From contig NZ_LMMP01000001.1 in the NCBI RefSeq assembly GCF_001422815.1, forward strand, positions 495,919 through 559,918: DNA of 64,000 nt. Direction: 5' to 3'. The stretch is from Methylobacterium sp. Leaf91 (GTDB lineage: Bacteria > Pseudomonadota > Alphaproteobacteria > Rhizobiales > Beijerinckiaceae). Shown in pieces: positions 44,358 through 53,641 of the stretch. The stretch's first letter is position 1. The number at the start of each line of letters is the position of its first letter. The position numbers and the translations under genes are program-made. The notes below the pieces were generated by a model that searched no databases, was not told where the DNA came from, and saw only the letters and a program-made list of their open reading frames with translations.

Positions 44358-44792
44358 TCAGGCCGTCGTCACGATGAGGACGGTTCCCTCGATCCCAGTG
44401 ACCCGGATCCGGGTGCCGGCCGGTGCGTCGGCACCGGAGACGCGCCACACGGTGTCGTTCACCCTGATCCGCCCGACCCCTTCGGTGATAGCGGTATCGA
44501 GGCGAAATTCCTGGCCGATCAGCCCGTTCGCACCCCGATTGAGGCTGTTGGGCCGTCCGGCTATCCGCTTCTGCGCGAGGATGACGAGCCCCACCGAGAG
44601 GCCGGCGAAGAACAGGATCTGAGCCTGCCAGGGCATGGGCACGAGGGCTGTCTCCAGCCCCGTGATCATGGCCGCGATGCCGAGCCAGACCAGGAACACG
44701 CCCGAGATCGCGAGCTCCGCTCCCATCAGGACCAGCCCGATCAGGACCCAGGTCCAGACTGGCCCTAAAGCGCTCAGGATGTCGAGGTTCAC
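44358..44792 (-). CDS. NfeD-family membrane protein
   Basis: A 144-residue protein with two or three hydrophobic helices in the first 75 residues (WTWVLIGLVLMGAELAISGVF and ILFFAGLSVGLVILAQ). A C-terminal OB-fold domain (GEFRLDTAITEGVGRIRVND region, VWRVSG, GTRIRVTGIEG) follows, which is the short NfeD1b type without a protease domain. It overlaps the SPFH gene upstream by 4 bp. SPFH/NfeD pairs act in membrane organisation or quality control. Confidence 0.88.
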   Translation of the reverse strand: MNLDILSALGPVWTWVLIGLVLMGAELAISGVFLVWLGIAAMITGLETALVPMPWQAQILFFAGLSVGLVILAQKRIAGRPNSLNRGANGLIGQEFRLDTAITEGVGRIRVNDTVWRVSGADAPAGTRIRVTGIEGTVLIVTTA

Positions 44793-45781
44793 GAGGAGCT
44801 TCCGCTGCTCGGCCCGACCTTGGGCGGGAGGCCGGAGCTCTTTCGCGTCTGCGCCGCTCCCTCGCCGAACACGCTACGGGTGATCTCGGCGATGCCACCC
44901 AGGGTGCCCGCGAGGGAGGCCGCCTCGATCGGTACCACCACCACCCGCTGGTTCGGCGCAGTCGCCAGGGCCTTGATCGCGTCCACGTATTTCTCGGCCA
45001 CCAGGAAATTTGCCGCCGCCAGGTCGCCCTCGGAGATGGCCGCGCTGATGAGGCCGGTCGCGCGCGCCTCCGCCTCGGCGCTGCGCTCGCGTCCCTCCGC
45101 GTCGCGGAAGGCAGCCTCACGCCGTCCCTCGGCTTCGAGGATGGCGGATTGCTTGCGCCCTTCGGCGCGCAGGATATCGGCCTGCCGATGGCCCTCGGCT
45201 TCGAGTACGGAGGCACGCTTCTCGCGCTCAGCCTTCATCTGGCGCGCCATGGCGCCGGCGAGATCGGCGGGCGGCAGGATGTCCTTGATCTCGATGCGAG
45301 TCATCTTCACGCCCCAGGGCGAGGAGGCCGCGTCCATGACATGGAGCAGGCGCTCGTTGATCTCGTCACGGTGCGACAGCAGCTGGTCGAGGTCCATGGA
45401 GCCGACGACCGTCCGGATGTTGGTCATCGTCAGCGTCATCATCGCGGTTTCGAGGTTCGAAATTTCGTAGGACGCCTTGGCCGCGTCGAGCACTTGGTAG
45501 AACACCACCGCGTCGATCTTCACCCCCGCATTGTCGCGGGTGAAGGCCTCCTGGCTCGGCACCTCGATGACCTGCTCCATCACGTTCACGCGTCGGCCGA
45601 TCCGCTCCACATACGGTGCGATCAGGCCGAGCCCGGATTCCAGGGTGCGCGAGTACCGGCCGAACCGCTCCACCGTGTAGACGTGGCCCTGCGGGATGAC
45701 GTTGATGCCGATGGCGAGGGTGACGACCACCAGGATCACGAGCGCCACCGCCACCACGCTCAACCCGATCGAGAGATCCAT
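44789..45781 (-). CDS. SPFH-domain protein (stomatin/QmcA type)
   Basis: A 330-residue protein. One N-terminal membrane helix (IGLSVVAVALVILVVVTLAIG) is followed by an SPFH/band-7 domain (VYTVERFGRYSRTLESGLGLI, ERIGRRVNVMEQVIEVPSQEAFTRD region, VVFYQVLDAAKASYEI) and an alanine- and glutamate-rich coiled-coil (EREKRASVLEAEGHRQADIL repeats). The ATG at 45781 is the natural start; a GTG lies 12 bp earlier. It forms oligomers on the inner membrane with its NfeD partner. Confidence 0.9.
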   Translation of the reverse strand: MDLSIGLSVVAVALVILVVVTLAIGINVIPQGHVYTVERFGRYSRTLESGLGLIAPYVERIGRRVNVMEQVIEVPSQEAFTRDNAGVKIDAVVFYQVLDAAKASYEISNLETAMMTLTMTNIRTVVGSMDLDQLLSHRDEINERLLHVMDAASSPWGVKMTRIEIKDILPPADLAGAMARQMKAEREKRASVLEAEGHRQADILRAEGRKQSAILEAEGRREAAFRDAEGRERSAEAEARATGLISAAISEGDLAAANFLVAEKYVDAIKALATAPNQRVVVVPIEAASLAGTLGGIAEITRSVFGEGAAQTRKSSGLPPKVGPSSGSSS

Positions 45782-45857
45782 GCCTGTCCCCACATCCCTT
45801 CAAGGAAGGGCATTGAGGCCGAGCGTCTTCCCCTATGCAAGGTGAATCATCCTCGCG

Positions 45858-47321
45858 TCAGCGCGCCCAAACTCCGAGGCGTTCCGTCCGCGCACGGTCT
45901 TCGGCGGCGACGAGATCGGGCGTCGCCTCCGAAGAGGCCCGGCCTCCGCCGTTGAAGAGCACGACTTCGGACAGGTCGCGGCCTTCCACCGCGCAGAGAT
46001 AGGCCGCACTTCCGGCGACCGGCTGGCACGTCACCGGACGGCCGGCGAGGTAGCGGGTCAGTTCCTCCGGCTGCCCACCACGGACCCATTCCACGCCGAA
46101 CAAGCGAACGAGCTTGCCGCCGACGCGCAGGGTTGCGGTGTCGATCACCTCGGTCTTGCCGGTTACGGCATTGGACGGCTGCGGGGGATTGGCCCGGCTC
46201 TCCTCGGCCGAGGGCGGGCTCGGCTCCTCTGCGGGAATCCCGGGGGGCGTCGCCGGCGGAACGGTCTCACGCGGGTTGGTCATGGTGGATGGCTGGTTCT
46301 GGGCCTGCTGCGTTTGGGGCGGCTGCGTCGGCGGGGCCGAATCCTGTGCCTTCGTTTCCTGGCGCGGAGCTTCCGCATCCGGTGCGGAGGCCGGCCTGTC
46401 TTCCCCACCGCCCTGGGTGAGGAGCAAGATGAGGGCGAGGCTGCCAAGCAGTCCCGCGCCTGCGAGCACGCTCGGCCGGGTCAGGATCGTGCCGTCATCC
46501 CGCTGAAGGCGACGGACCCGGTCACCGGCGCGGGCGAGCAGCCCGGGCCAGCGGGCTGGTTGCGCTCCTTGGCCTAGGGTCGCCAGAGGAGACGTCGTGC
46601 CGTTCTTTGCAGCGAGGCCCGAGAGACGCTCACGAGCGATAGCGACGGTCTCGCGGGCCCTGTCGCCGAAGGAGGCCCCGATGCGCATGCCGCGCTCGCG
46701 CAGACTCGGTTGCGGCCCGGCGCCTTGCCCGTCGCTCGGGCGATCGGCCAGGGAGTGGCGGACGTTGCTCAAAGTGCCCGCCAGGGTCGCCGAGACCGCA
46801 GCCGCGGCGGACCTTCCCCTGGCGACCGAACGGGCCATCACGGAGCGGGCCAGCTCAGACTGCGTTTCCACGAACCGGGACGTGGCCGCCTTGATCTCGT
46901 CCGATGCGGTGGGCTCGGGCGGCACGTCCACCATGGGTTCGGGTGGCACCGGTACGAACAGCGCCCCATGACGCTCCCGCAATTCGGCGAACAGCTCCGA
47001 TAAGGTCAGGGGGCCGGTCTCGCCCTGACGCGGTGTCCCGGAACGGTCGACGATTCGGTAGAAGGGCGGAGTGGATGTCGGCTCGACCACGGCCTCAGCC
47101 AAAAGCTGAAGCGTCCGCCGGGCCACCGGGAAAGCGTTCTGGCGCCGGATCTCCGCATCGATCAGGGATCTGACTGCCTCTCGGGCAGCCCGAGCAGCGA
47201 CAATGGCCGGAGCCTCTGCCTCGTCGGACGGATTCGTTTTCGAAGCCTTGCCGGTGGCGCGCGTCTTGTCGGCGGCGCGTGACGTGTCCGTTGCGCGTGT
47301 CTTTGGGGCGGTCGCGATCAT
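45858..47321 (-). CDS. membrane protein with degenerate SNase-like C terminus
   Basis: A 487-residue protein of unfamiliar architecture. The N-terminal 150 residues include a conserved-looking globular piece (AFPVARRTLQLLAEAVV to LFVPVPPEP). An alanine- and arginine-rich coiled region follows, then one transmembrane helix (VLAGAGLLGSLALILLLTQG, about residue 300), a 90-residue proline/glutamine linker, and a C-terminal domain with TEVIDTATLRVGGKLVRLFG and AEDRARTERLGVWA. The latter matches the staphylococcal-nuclease fold, but the catalytic residues are not kept. A role cannot be assigned. Confidence 0.65.
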   Translation of the reverse strand: MIATAPKTRATDTSRAADKTRATGKASKTNPSDEAEAPAIVAARAAREAVRSLIDAEIRRQNAFPVARRTLQLLAEAVVEPTSTPPFYRIVDRSGTPRQGETGPLTLSELFAELRERHGALFVPVPPEPMVDVPPEPTASDEIKAATSRFVETQSELARSVMARSVARGRSAAAAVSATLAGTLSNVRHSLADRPSDGQGAGPQPSLRERGMRIGASFGDRARETVAIARERLSGLAAKNGTTSPLATLGQGAQPARWPGLLARAGDRVRRLQRDDGTILTRPSVLAGAGLLGSLALILLLTQGGGEDRPASAPDAEAPRQETKAQDSAPPTQPPQTQQAQNQPSTMTNPRETVPPATPPGIPAEEPSPPSAEESRANPPQPSNAVTGKTEVIDTATLRVGGKLVRLFGVEWVRGGQPEELTRYLAGRPVTCQPVAGSAAYLCAVEGRDLSEVVLFNGGGRASSEATPDLVAAEDRARTERLGVWAR

Positions 47322-47336
47322 TGGTTCGACTGTGGC

Positions 47337-48185
47337 TCAGGCACCATGCCGTGTCGATACGGCCGCACTCAGCGGTCCAGGTGCGAAGCGGCGCAGGACG
47401 CGGCTCGACTCAGACACGATCACCGGGCGTGATCCGGCGAACGAAATCTCGAGGGTCAGTTCCGCCACGCCCTGCGAGCGGGCACCGTTCCTTGGGTTCG
47501 CGGCACGGAAATCGAAGGTCGAGCGCACGATACAGCTGCTCGTGTTGACGCTGCAGGCCGTGCGCGGGGAGCCGTCCTGCACCACGTAGCGGCGGTCCGG
47601 CCAGCGTCGGACGAAGCGGCGCTTCTCTGCCATCACCGCCGTCAGCGACAGGGTGCGACCGTGGAAGCGGACATGATCGGCGTAGAAGCGTGGTGCTGCG
47701 GCGACCATGCCATCGCCGGGCTCAGAGATCGCGTCGAGATAATCCTCGTTCAGCCTTTGGGCCTTGCGTGCCCATTCGGGAAAGCGATCCTCGGAGGCCA
47801 TCGCCAAGCTCGGGGGCGGTGCGCCGGGGGAGACGGTGAGGGGAAGCGCATTCGGCGGAACTTGCGAGAGCCGGCGGGGGGAATGCCTGGTCTCGGCGTG
47901 GCGGGTGCCACGACGAGCCCGCCGCGGTGCCTCCGCGCCTCTCTCCGCGACGGATGCGGCGCGCGTCGTGGTCTCGGGCTTCGCCGCCTGAGCCGGACTG
48001 CTCTGGGGGGCCTCCTGCACCGCCTGAGGGGAGACAGGTTTCGCCTCACTCTTGGGTTCGGGCTTCACATCGGCCTTGGCCGGGGGGTCGACCCAGGCCG
48101 GGCGCCCCTGCGCCTCGGCGCTGACCGTAGAGACCAGGGCCACGAGAAGGGCGGCCGAGCAGGTGGAGAACAATCCGTGGTGCAT
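47337..48185 (-). CDS. exported protein with SnoaL-like C-terminal region, unrecognised
   Basis: A 282-residue protein with a signal peptide (SAALLVALVSTVSAEAQG) and a 100-residue low-complexity, basic and proline-rich stretch. A C-terminal domain then contains RFYADHVRFHGRTLSL, RRFVRRWPDRRYVVQ, CSVNTSSC (two cysteines) and GVAELTLEISF, a pattern reminiscent of NTF2/SnoaL-like folds. It ends 15 bp before the degenerate-nuclease membrane protein on the same strand, so the two may be a transcriptional unit. Confidence 0.65.
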   Translation of the reverse strand: MHHGLFSTCSAALLVALVSTVSAEAQGRPAWVDPPAKADVKPEPKSEAKPVSPQAVQEAPQSSPAQAAKPETTTRAASVAERGAEAPRRARRGTRHAETRHSPRRLSQVPPNALPLTVSPGAPPPSLAMASEDRFPEWARKAQRLNEDYLDAISEPGDGMVAAAPRFYADHVRFHGRTLSLTAVMAEKRRFVRRWPDRRYVVQDGSPRTACSVNTSSCIVRSTFDFRAANPRNGARSQGVAELTLEISFAGSRPVIVSESSRVLRRFAPGPLSAAVSTRHGA

Positions 48186-48725
48186 GGCATCTCACCGCTG
48201 TCGCGAACGACGTGGAAGGTGGGCACGACCGCATCAGAGCGCCCGGCCGAAGGAAAACGTCGAAGGGAAACGTCAGGGTCGCGTGTTCGGTTGCCCGCGT
48301 CGAACCGGGTCGTTCGCCAAAGGACCTCGCCCCGGCAAGAGACCTAGCATACCGCCGCGCCGACCGGTCGGGTCAGCCCTCGTTCCCCGCGCTATGCCCG
48401 TTGTTCCCAACGGTTGGCGGGCATTCTCCGCCGAAGTTGCAGGCACGCTTTCTCCCAGGGAGTATCCTGTCCCCGGGGCGTTGCCGCCGATCTCCTGAAG
48501 CCGATCTCCTGGGCATGACCTCTTGCCATCCTCGCGGGAGCGCCCACCTCTTGAGAGCTTGACGGGTCCGGGCCCCTCTGGCGGCCGAGGCGTCGGCCGC
48601 GATGTCGGACTCCTTCTCTGCCTTTGCGCTGACGCGGCGCGAACGCACCGGGGGGTTCTGACACACGTGGTTGTATCGATGATCTTTTGCGGCATCTCGG
48701 GATGCTCGTTTTCGGAGGTGGCCTC
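48186..48725. other. 540-bp gene-free interval
   Basis: No convincing gene is seen on either strand. A 12-bp direct repeat GCCGATCTCCTG occurs at 48486-48497 and 48500-48511. The region presumably holds the divergent promoters of the exported protein and the lipid kinase. Just before 48726 lies GGAGGTGGCCTC, the ribosome site of the kinase. Confidence 0.4.
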
Positions 48726-49640
48726 ATGAGTGCCGCATCCACTCGCCGGGCCCTCCTTCTCGTCAATCCGAACGCTCGGAACGGCTCGTTTTCCCTCGAC
48801 GCCGTGCGCGATTCCTTGCGCGCCGCCGGCATCGAGCCCTTCGAGCCGCCGGGCGATCCCGATTGCACGGCAGTGATCAAGCGTCACGCGAAGGAGTGCG
48901 ATCTCGTCATCCTCGGCGGTGGCGACGGCACCATGAATTCGGCCGCCCCCGCTCTGGTCGAGACCGGATTACCGTTGGGGATCCTGCCGCTCGGCACCGC
49001 CAACGACCTCGCCCGCTCCCTCGGCCTGCCCACCGACCCGGTGGAAGCCGCCGAGCTCATCGGCACGGCGAAGCCCCAGGCGGTGGATCTCGGCTGGGTC
49101 AACGGCCGCTACTATTTCAACGTCGCGAGTATCGGCTTCTCCGCCGATCTTGCGGGTGACCTCACCGCCGAATCGAAGAAGAAATGGGGCACGCTCGGCT
49201 ACGCCATCGCGGCCATGCGCGTCCTGAGGCGGGTACGTCCCTTCACGGTCTATCTCGAACATGACGGACTGACCGAGACCATCACCACGATCCAGGTCTC
49301 GGTGGGCAACGGGCGCCACTATGGCGGCGGGATGACCGTGGAAGAGACCGCCACCGTCGATGACGGCAAGCTCGATTTCTACAGCCTGGAGGTCACGCAT
49401 TGGTGGCGGCTCATCGCGCTGCTGCCGGCCCTCCGTCGGGGCACCCAGGGCAAAGCCGCCGACGTTCGTGCCTTCAACACCACCGAGATCGTAGTGAAGA
49501 CGAAGAAGCCTCGTCCGGTGAACACCGACGGGGAACTCTCCACCTATACGCCGGCGCATTTCAAGGTCGTGCCCAAGGCCCTCCGGATCTTCGCGCCGGA
49601 ACCTTCGGAGCGTCCCGGCATCATGCCCGCCGCATCCTGA
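48726..49640 (+). CDS. diacylglycerol/lipid kinase, YegS-like
   Basis: A 304-residue lipid kinase of the DAGK catalytic family. It has RALLLVNPNARNG at the N terminus, the catalytic loop VILGGGDGTMNSAAPAL, LGILPLGTANDLARSLGLP (nucleotide site), DLGWVNGRYYFNVASIGFSADLAG and GNGRHYGGGM. The start at 48726 has GGAGG 7 bases upstream; a longer reading from 48687 would start before that site. The substrate may be phosphatidylglycerol or diacylglycerol. Confidence 0.9.
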   Translation: MSAASTRRALLLVNPNARNGSFSLDAVRDSLRAAGIEPFEPPGDPDCTAVIKRHAKECDLVILGGGDGTMNSAAPALVETGLPLGILPLGTANDLARSLGLPTDPVEAAELIGTAKPQAVDLGWVNGRYYFNVASIGFSADLAGDLTAESKKKWGTLGYAIAAMRVLRRVRPFTVYLEHDGLTETITTIQVSVGNGRHYGGGMTVEETATVDDGKLDFYSLEVTHWWRLIALLPALRRGTQGKAADVRAFNTTEIVVKTKKPRPVNTDGELSTYTPAHFKVVPKALRIFAPEPSERPGIMPAAS

Positions 49641-49685
49641 TCTTCCGCCGCTTTCCGACCTGACGACGTTCGAGGTTCTCTCCCC

Positions 49686-50429
49686 GTGGATTCGCTTCTT
49701 CAACTCGCCGCAGACCCGACCGCCTGGGTGGCGCTCGCCACCCTCATCGTGATGGAGGTGGTGCTCGGTATCGATAACCTGATCTTCATCTCGATTCTCA
49801 CCAACAAGCTGCCGGCCCATCAGCAGACCAAGGCCCGCCGCATCGGTATCGGCCTCGCTCTGATCCTTCGCCTGGGCCTGCTCGGCACCGTCGCTTACAT
49901 TGTCCACCTGACGCAGCCGGTCTTCGAGATCTTCGGCAAGGCCTTCTCCTGGCGGGACATGATCCTCATCGGCGGTGGCCTGTTCCTGCTGTGGAAGGCG
50001 ACTAAAGAGATCCACGAGACCGTCGATCCCGATGACGGCCACGAGGATGCGTCCGCCCCGGTGGCGCTGAGCTTCGCCGCCGCCGTCGGGCAGATCCTGG
50101 TCCTCGACCTCGTCTTCTCCATCGACAGCATCATCACGGCCGTCGGCATGACCGATCACGTGCCGATCATGGTGATCGCCGTCATCACGGCCGTCACCGT
50201 CATGCTGCTGGCAGCCGACCCGCTGGCGCGCTTCATCGCCGCCAACCCCACCGTGGTGATGCTGGCTCTCGGCTTCCTCATCATGATCGGCATGACGCTG
50301 ATCGCGGAAGGTTTCGGCGCCCACGTACCGAAGGGCTATATCTACACTGCCATGGCCTTCTCGGCCGGCGTCGAGGGGCTCAATCTCCTCGCCCGGCGCC
50401 GGAAGCGGGGCAAGACCAGCGCGGGGTAG
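49686..50429 (+). CDS. TerC-family integral membrane protein
   Basis: A 247-residue protein with seven or so transmembrane helices. The TerC signature includes [19 protein letters not shown], with the conserved E before it ([12 protein letters not shown]) and, in the second half, [19 protein letters not shown], where acidic residues lie within helices. TerC proteins are proposed to export metal ions such as manganese, or to aid secretion-linked metalation. It starts 45 bp after the lipid kinase and is closed by a strong terminator. Confidence 0.93.
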   Translation: MDSLLQLAADPTAWVALATLIVMEVVLGIDNLIFISILTNKLPAHQQTKARRIGIGLALILRLGLLGTVAYIVHLTQPVFEIFGKAFSWRDMILIGGGLFLLWKATKEIHETVDPDDGHEDASAPVALSFAAAVGQILVLDLVFSIDSIITAVGMTDHVPIMVIAVITAVTVMLLAADPLARFIAANPTVVMLALGFLIMIGMTLIAEGFGAHVPKGYIYTAMAFSAGVEGLNLLARRRKRGKTSAG

Positions 50430-50465
50430 GGGCAAAGCCCCTCCCCTTCCGTTTCACGGGAAAAC

Positions 50466-50505
50466 GAAGAAAGGCCCGACCGGGACAGCGGTCGGGCCTT
50501 TCTTC
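50466..50505. terminator. bidirectional intrinsic terminator
   Basis: A perfect 16-bp stem: GAAGAAAGGCCCGACC (50466-50481) with GGTCGGGCCTTTCTTC (50490-50505) and an 8-base loop. Pyrimidine tails occur on both strands. It separates the convergent terC-like and acid phosphatase genes. Confidence 0.85.
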
Positions 50506-50619
50506 ATTCGATCATCGATCGGTCTTGGCGGATGGACTCAAACTTCGCTCGCTTTCCTACGCAGGCGGGTGACGGTCCGCGGCCAACGTCGCCGGTCGCG
50601 GACGCGTCTTCGTGACCGC

Positions 50620-51510
50620 CTACAGGATCGGCTCGCGTAGGGCCGAGGTCTCGCGGGCACAGATTGCCGCGTCCGGTGGCAAGCCTTCTTGCGAGAGGTT
50701 CTTGCCGATCTCCACCCGTGCCTTTTCGAGATCGGCCCGGAAGCCCGCATCGCCCTGGAGCGCGCTGATGACGACGCTGGCCGTGGTGCGTCCGGCCTCC
50801 ACGTCGCTGGCCCAATGCACGCCGCAAACGATGCGGTTCTCACCGTAAGCCTTGCCGCGCAGGAAGAACTGTGTGGCCTTCTCCGGAACCAGGGCCGCGA
50901 GGATGGATGCGTAGGCCCAGCCTTGAGTCGCGTGACTCGAGGGGAAGCTGAACGCGTCTCCGAGTTCGCGGGTCCGCGCCACGCAGATCTCCGCGTCGTT
51001 GCCGACGAAGGGACGCAGGCGACGGTAATGTTCCTTGAGTGGGCGGGTGGCCCGGCTGATATCGAGGCGCGTGCGTTCGAGCAGCGTCATCAGGGCCGGC
51101 GAGCGGGACTGATCGATCTTGCGCCCGAGTACGCAGGCGAAATCATCGAGGATGGCCGAGGGGCCGTCCGCCACATCCGCCGTGGCGAGTTCCCAGCGCG
51201 CGCTACCCTTCAGGGCGCGGGTCGCCGAGAAGATGGTCTTATCCGCCGTTTCGGCAGCCGATTGACCCCGCGGGGGCGGAGGCAGGATCGCGACTGTATC
51301 AGGTGCTGTGGCGTCGGACAGATAGGGCGCGCGTGCCGGCATCCCCGGCGTCAACGGAGTCGCTGCGACGGCTGGCGCCGACCGAGGCTTTCCGCTCGTG
51401 GCTTTGGTGTCCGCGGGGTTCGGCGTGGGCGCCTGCGCCATGACGGGAGCCGCCATGAAGGCGCAGGACGTGAAGGCAAGCGACGCGAGAGCGGGAAGCA
51501 GAGGAGACAT
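50620..51510 (-). CDS. PAP2-type acid phosphatase, class A
   Basis: A 296-residue periplasmic phosphatase. A signal peptide (LASLAFTSCAFMAAPVMAQA) is followed by about 60 variable residues, then the three PAP2 motifs: KEHYRRLRPF (K-x6-RP), FSFPSSHATQGWA (PSGH-type, with serine in place of glycine) and GENRIVCGVHWASDVEAGR (SR-x5-H-x3-D type). The order and spacing fit class A non-specific acid phosphatases (PhoN family). It probably releases phosphate from organic monoesters. Confidence 0.86.
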   Translation of the reverse strand: MSPLLPALASLAFTSCAFMAAPVMAQAPTPNPADTKATSGKPRSAPAVAATPLTPGMPARAPYLSDATAPDTVAILPPPPRGQSAAETADKTIFSATRALKGSARWELATADVADGPSAILDDFACVLGRKIDQSRSPALMTLLERTRLDISRATRPLKEHYRRLRPFVGNDAEICVARTRELGDAFSFPSSHATQGWAYASILAALVPEKATQFFLRGKAYGENRIVCGVHWASDVEAGRTTASVVISALQGDAGFRADLEKARVEIGKNLSQEGLPPDAAICARETSALREPIL

Positions 51511-51655
51511 GGCAGCGGCTCAGGGTGAAATGCGTCGGGAATGGCAAGCGATAGGGGAGCCATAGGGTTCCTGAACGACACTCGTATGGCACTCGAAACG
51601 CATGACATTTCGTCATTCCGTAACGAATGTGCCCCTCGACGGCCGCGGGATCCCC

Positions 51656-52570
51656 CTAACGGATGCCCGCGCGGATCGCGGCGGCGACCTCCCACGGATA
51701 TTCCTCGTGCGGGCTGAGGGCCCCCGGAACCGAAGCCTTGGCCACATGGCCGGCGGCGATGAGGGCGTCCATCTCGGCGCCGGACCGGCGCGGGGCGCGT
51801 TCGGGACGCAGGACCAGGATCGGCGGAAGCCCTTCGGCTTCGAACAGGGCCAGGAAGTCCTTGCGGCCCTTGAACGGGTCGAGCCCTCCGGTGACGAAGG
51901 CCGCCGTGCCGAAACGGCCACCCGGCTGGAGCGTCACGGCATGTTTGTCGGCTATGATGCCCGGTGTGACGTGGTCCGGATCGGCATAGACATGCGCGCG
52001 CATCATCCGGCCGATCACCGGGGGACTGATATTGACGCGGTAGAGCGCCTCGCCGAGAAGCGGAAGCTCGATAGCCTTGCGGATCCCCGAGAGCCAGCCA
52101 CGGCGCGCGTCGCCGAGCGCGGTGGGCAGCGGTCCACGCCATGTGGGAGCGACGAGAGCGAGCTGGTCGAACTGGCCTGGATGCCGTTGGGCGGCTGCCA
52201 CGAGATAAGGGGCCGCATGACCCGCCGCGATGCCGATGGCGTAGGGGCCCGGCACGGCTGCGATCAGCGAATCCATGAAGGCATGGAAAGTCTCCGGCTC
52301 CATGGCGATGCGGGATCGCGGATGGTTGCCGAAGCCGGGCCAGTCGGGAATGAGGCAACGGTAGTCGTGGCCCAGGATCTTGGCCAGGGGCCGCATCTCC
52401 GCCCGTGCTGAGATCGACGACAGGGCGGGCAGGAGCAGAGCGGCCGGGCCGCTCCCGACGATGTCGCACGGCGTAGGGACCTTGCGCTCCAGCACGTCGA
52501 GCTGAAAGCCACGGGTGGAGTGGGCAGGCTCGATCATCGTTGGCAACGCCTCATCCGGGACGGTCTGCAT
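51656..52570 (-). CDS. alpha/beta-hydrolase-fold protein lacking the nucleophile serine
   Basis: A 304-residue protein with the hydrolase fold: ALLLPALSSISARAEMRPLAKIL, the CLIPDWPGFG strand, and C-terminal PPILVLRPERAPR. The nucleophile elbow, normally G-x-S-x-G, reads IGIAAGHAAP; I checked the codons and serine is replaced by alanine. The acid and histidine positions are also unclear. So either it is not a serine hydrolase or it works with another residue. A start at 52537 (MIEPAHST) is as likely as 52570. It stands alone. Confidence 0.68.
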   Translation of the reverse strand: MQTVPDEALPTMIEPAHSTRGFQLDVLERKVPTPCDIVGSGPAALLLPALSSISARAEMRPLAKILGHDYRCLIPDWPGFGNHPRSRIAMEPETFHAFMDSLIAAVPGPYAIGIAAGHAAPYLVAAAQRHPGQFDQLALVAPTWRGPLPTALGDARRGWLSGIRKAIELPLLGEALYRVNISPPVIGRMMRAHVYADPDHVTPGIIADKHAVTLQPGGRFGTAAFVTGGLDPFKGRKDFLALFEAEGLPPILVLRPERAPRRSGAEMDALIAAGHVAKASVPGALSPHEEYPWEVAAAIRAGIR

Positions 52571-52649
52571 CGGATTGGAGATCTAACGCGCCGGTCGCTG
52601 CCGCATAGGCCGGCTCGGTGTCGCGCCAGGGCCGAGGACGAGCGTCCGC

Positions 52650-52681
52650 CTCCCCTCTTTCCTCGACGGGAAAGAGGGGAG
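52650..52681. repeat. 13-bp inverted repeat 3' of dapD
   Basis: CTCCCCTCTTTCC (52650-52662) and GGAAAGAGGGGAG (52669-52681) are perfect inverted copies around a 6-base loop, 29 bp after the dapD stop. It would form a strong hairpin and may end the dapD transcript, although no T-run follows. Confidence 0.55.
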
Positions 52682-52710
52682 TGCCGATCCGCGTCGAATG
52701 CGTACGGGTC

Positions 52711-53553
52711 TCAGGTCCGGAGCAGCTCGTTGATGGCGGTCTTGGAGCGGGTGCCGGCATCGACGCGCTTGACGATGACGGCGCAGTAGAGGCCGGGGCC
52801 GGGCGTGCCGTCGGGCAGGTCCTTGCCGGGCGTCGTGCCCGAGACCACCACCGAATAGGGCGGCACGCGGCCATACATGACCTCGCCCGTGGACCGGTCG
52901 ATGATCTTCGTCGACGCGCCGATATAGACGCCCATGGAGAGCACGCTGCCCTCACCGACGATCACGCCCTCGGCCACCTCGGCGCGGGCGCCGATGAAGC
53001 AATTGTCTTCGATGATGACCGGGTTGGCCTGGAGCGGCTCGAGTACGCCCGCGATGCCGGCGCCGCCGGAGATGTGGCAGTTCTTCCCCACCTGCGCGCA
53101 GGAGCCGATCGTCACCCAGGTGTCGACCATCGTGCCCTCACCCACATGGGCGCCGAGATTGATGAAGGAGGGCATCAGCACCGCGCCCGGCGCGATGTAG
53201 GAGCCACGGCGCACGAAGCAGCCCGGCACGGCCCGGAAACCGGCCTCACGAAAATGCTTCTTCTTCCAGCCCTCGAACTTCGATGGCACCTTGTCCCACC
53301 AATTGGCGCCATCGGGTCCGCCATGGATGATCTCCATGTCGTTGAGGCGGAAGGACAGCAGCACCGCCTTCTTGAGCCACTGGTTGACCTGCCATTCCTC
53401 GCCGACCTTTTCGGCCACGCGGGCCTTGCCGGTATCGAGGAGATCGAGAGCCTCGTCCACGGCGTCGCGCACGGCGCCCTTGGTCGAGACGTCGATGCCG
53501 GCACGCTCCTCCCAAGCAGTCTCGATGGTGGTGGAGAGATCGGCGTGGGACAT
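52711..53553 (-). CDS. dapD: tetrahydrodipicolinate N-succinyltransferase
   Basis: A 280-residue left-handed beta-helix acyltransferase of the lysine/diaminopimelate pathway. The N-terminal helical domain ([19 protein letters not shown]) is followed by hexapeptide repeats: [37 protein letters not shown] and [29 protein letters not shown] contains the catalytic acid region. The length is typical. It is a free-standing gene, with dapE not nearby. Confidence 0.96.
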   Translation of the reverse strand: MSHADLSTTIETAWEERAGIDVSTKGAVRDAVDEALDLLDTGKARVAEKVGEEWQVNQWLKKAVLLSFRLNDMEIIHGGPDGANWWDKVPSKFEGWKKKHFREAGFRAVPGCFVRRGSYIAPGAVLMPSFINLGAHVGEGTMVDTWVTIGSCAQVGKNCHISGGAGIAGVLEPLQANPVIIEDNCFIGARAEVAEGVIVGEGSVLSMGVYIGASTKIIDRSTGEVMYGRVPPYSVVVSGTTPGKDLPDGTPGPGLYCAVIVKRVDAGTRSKTAINELLRT

Positions 53554-53641
53554 GGTGGCGTTCCGGTCGGTTAGGGGGAAGGGCCGTGCTTACAAAAGGC
53601 GGCCCGGCCTGTCACCTCGGGGCATCAGGCGAGACGCAGGC

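Noticed and set aside
48186-48725. Frames of about 100-200 codons on both strands in the gap before the lipid kinase
   Set aside because: They have no ribosome sites, no recognisable motifs and a composition typical of GC-rich non-coding or shadow sequence.
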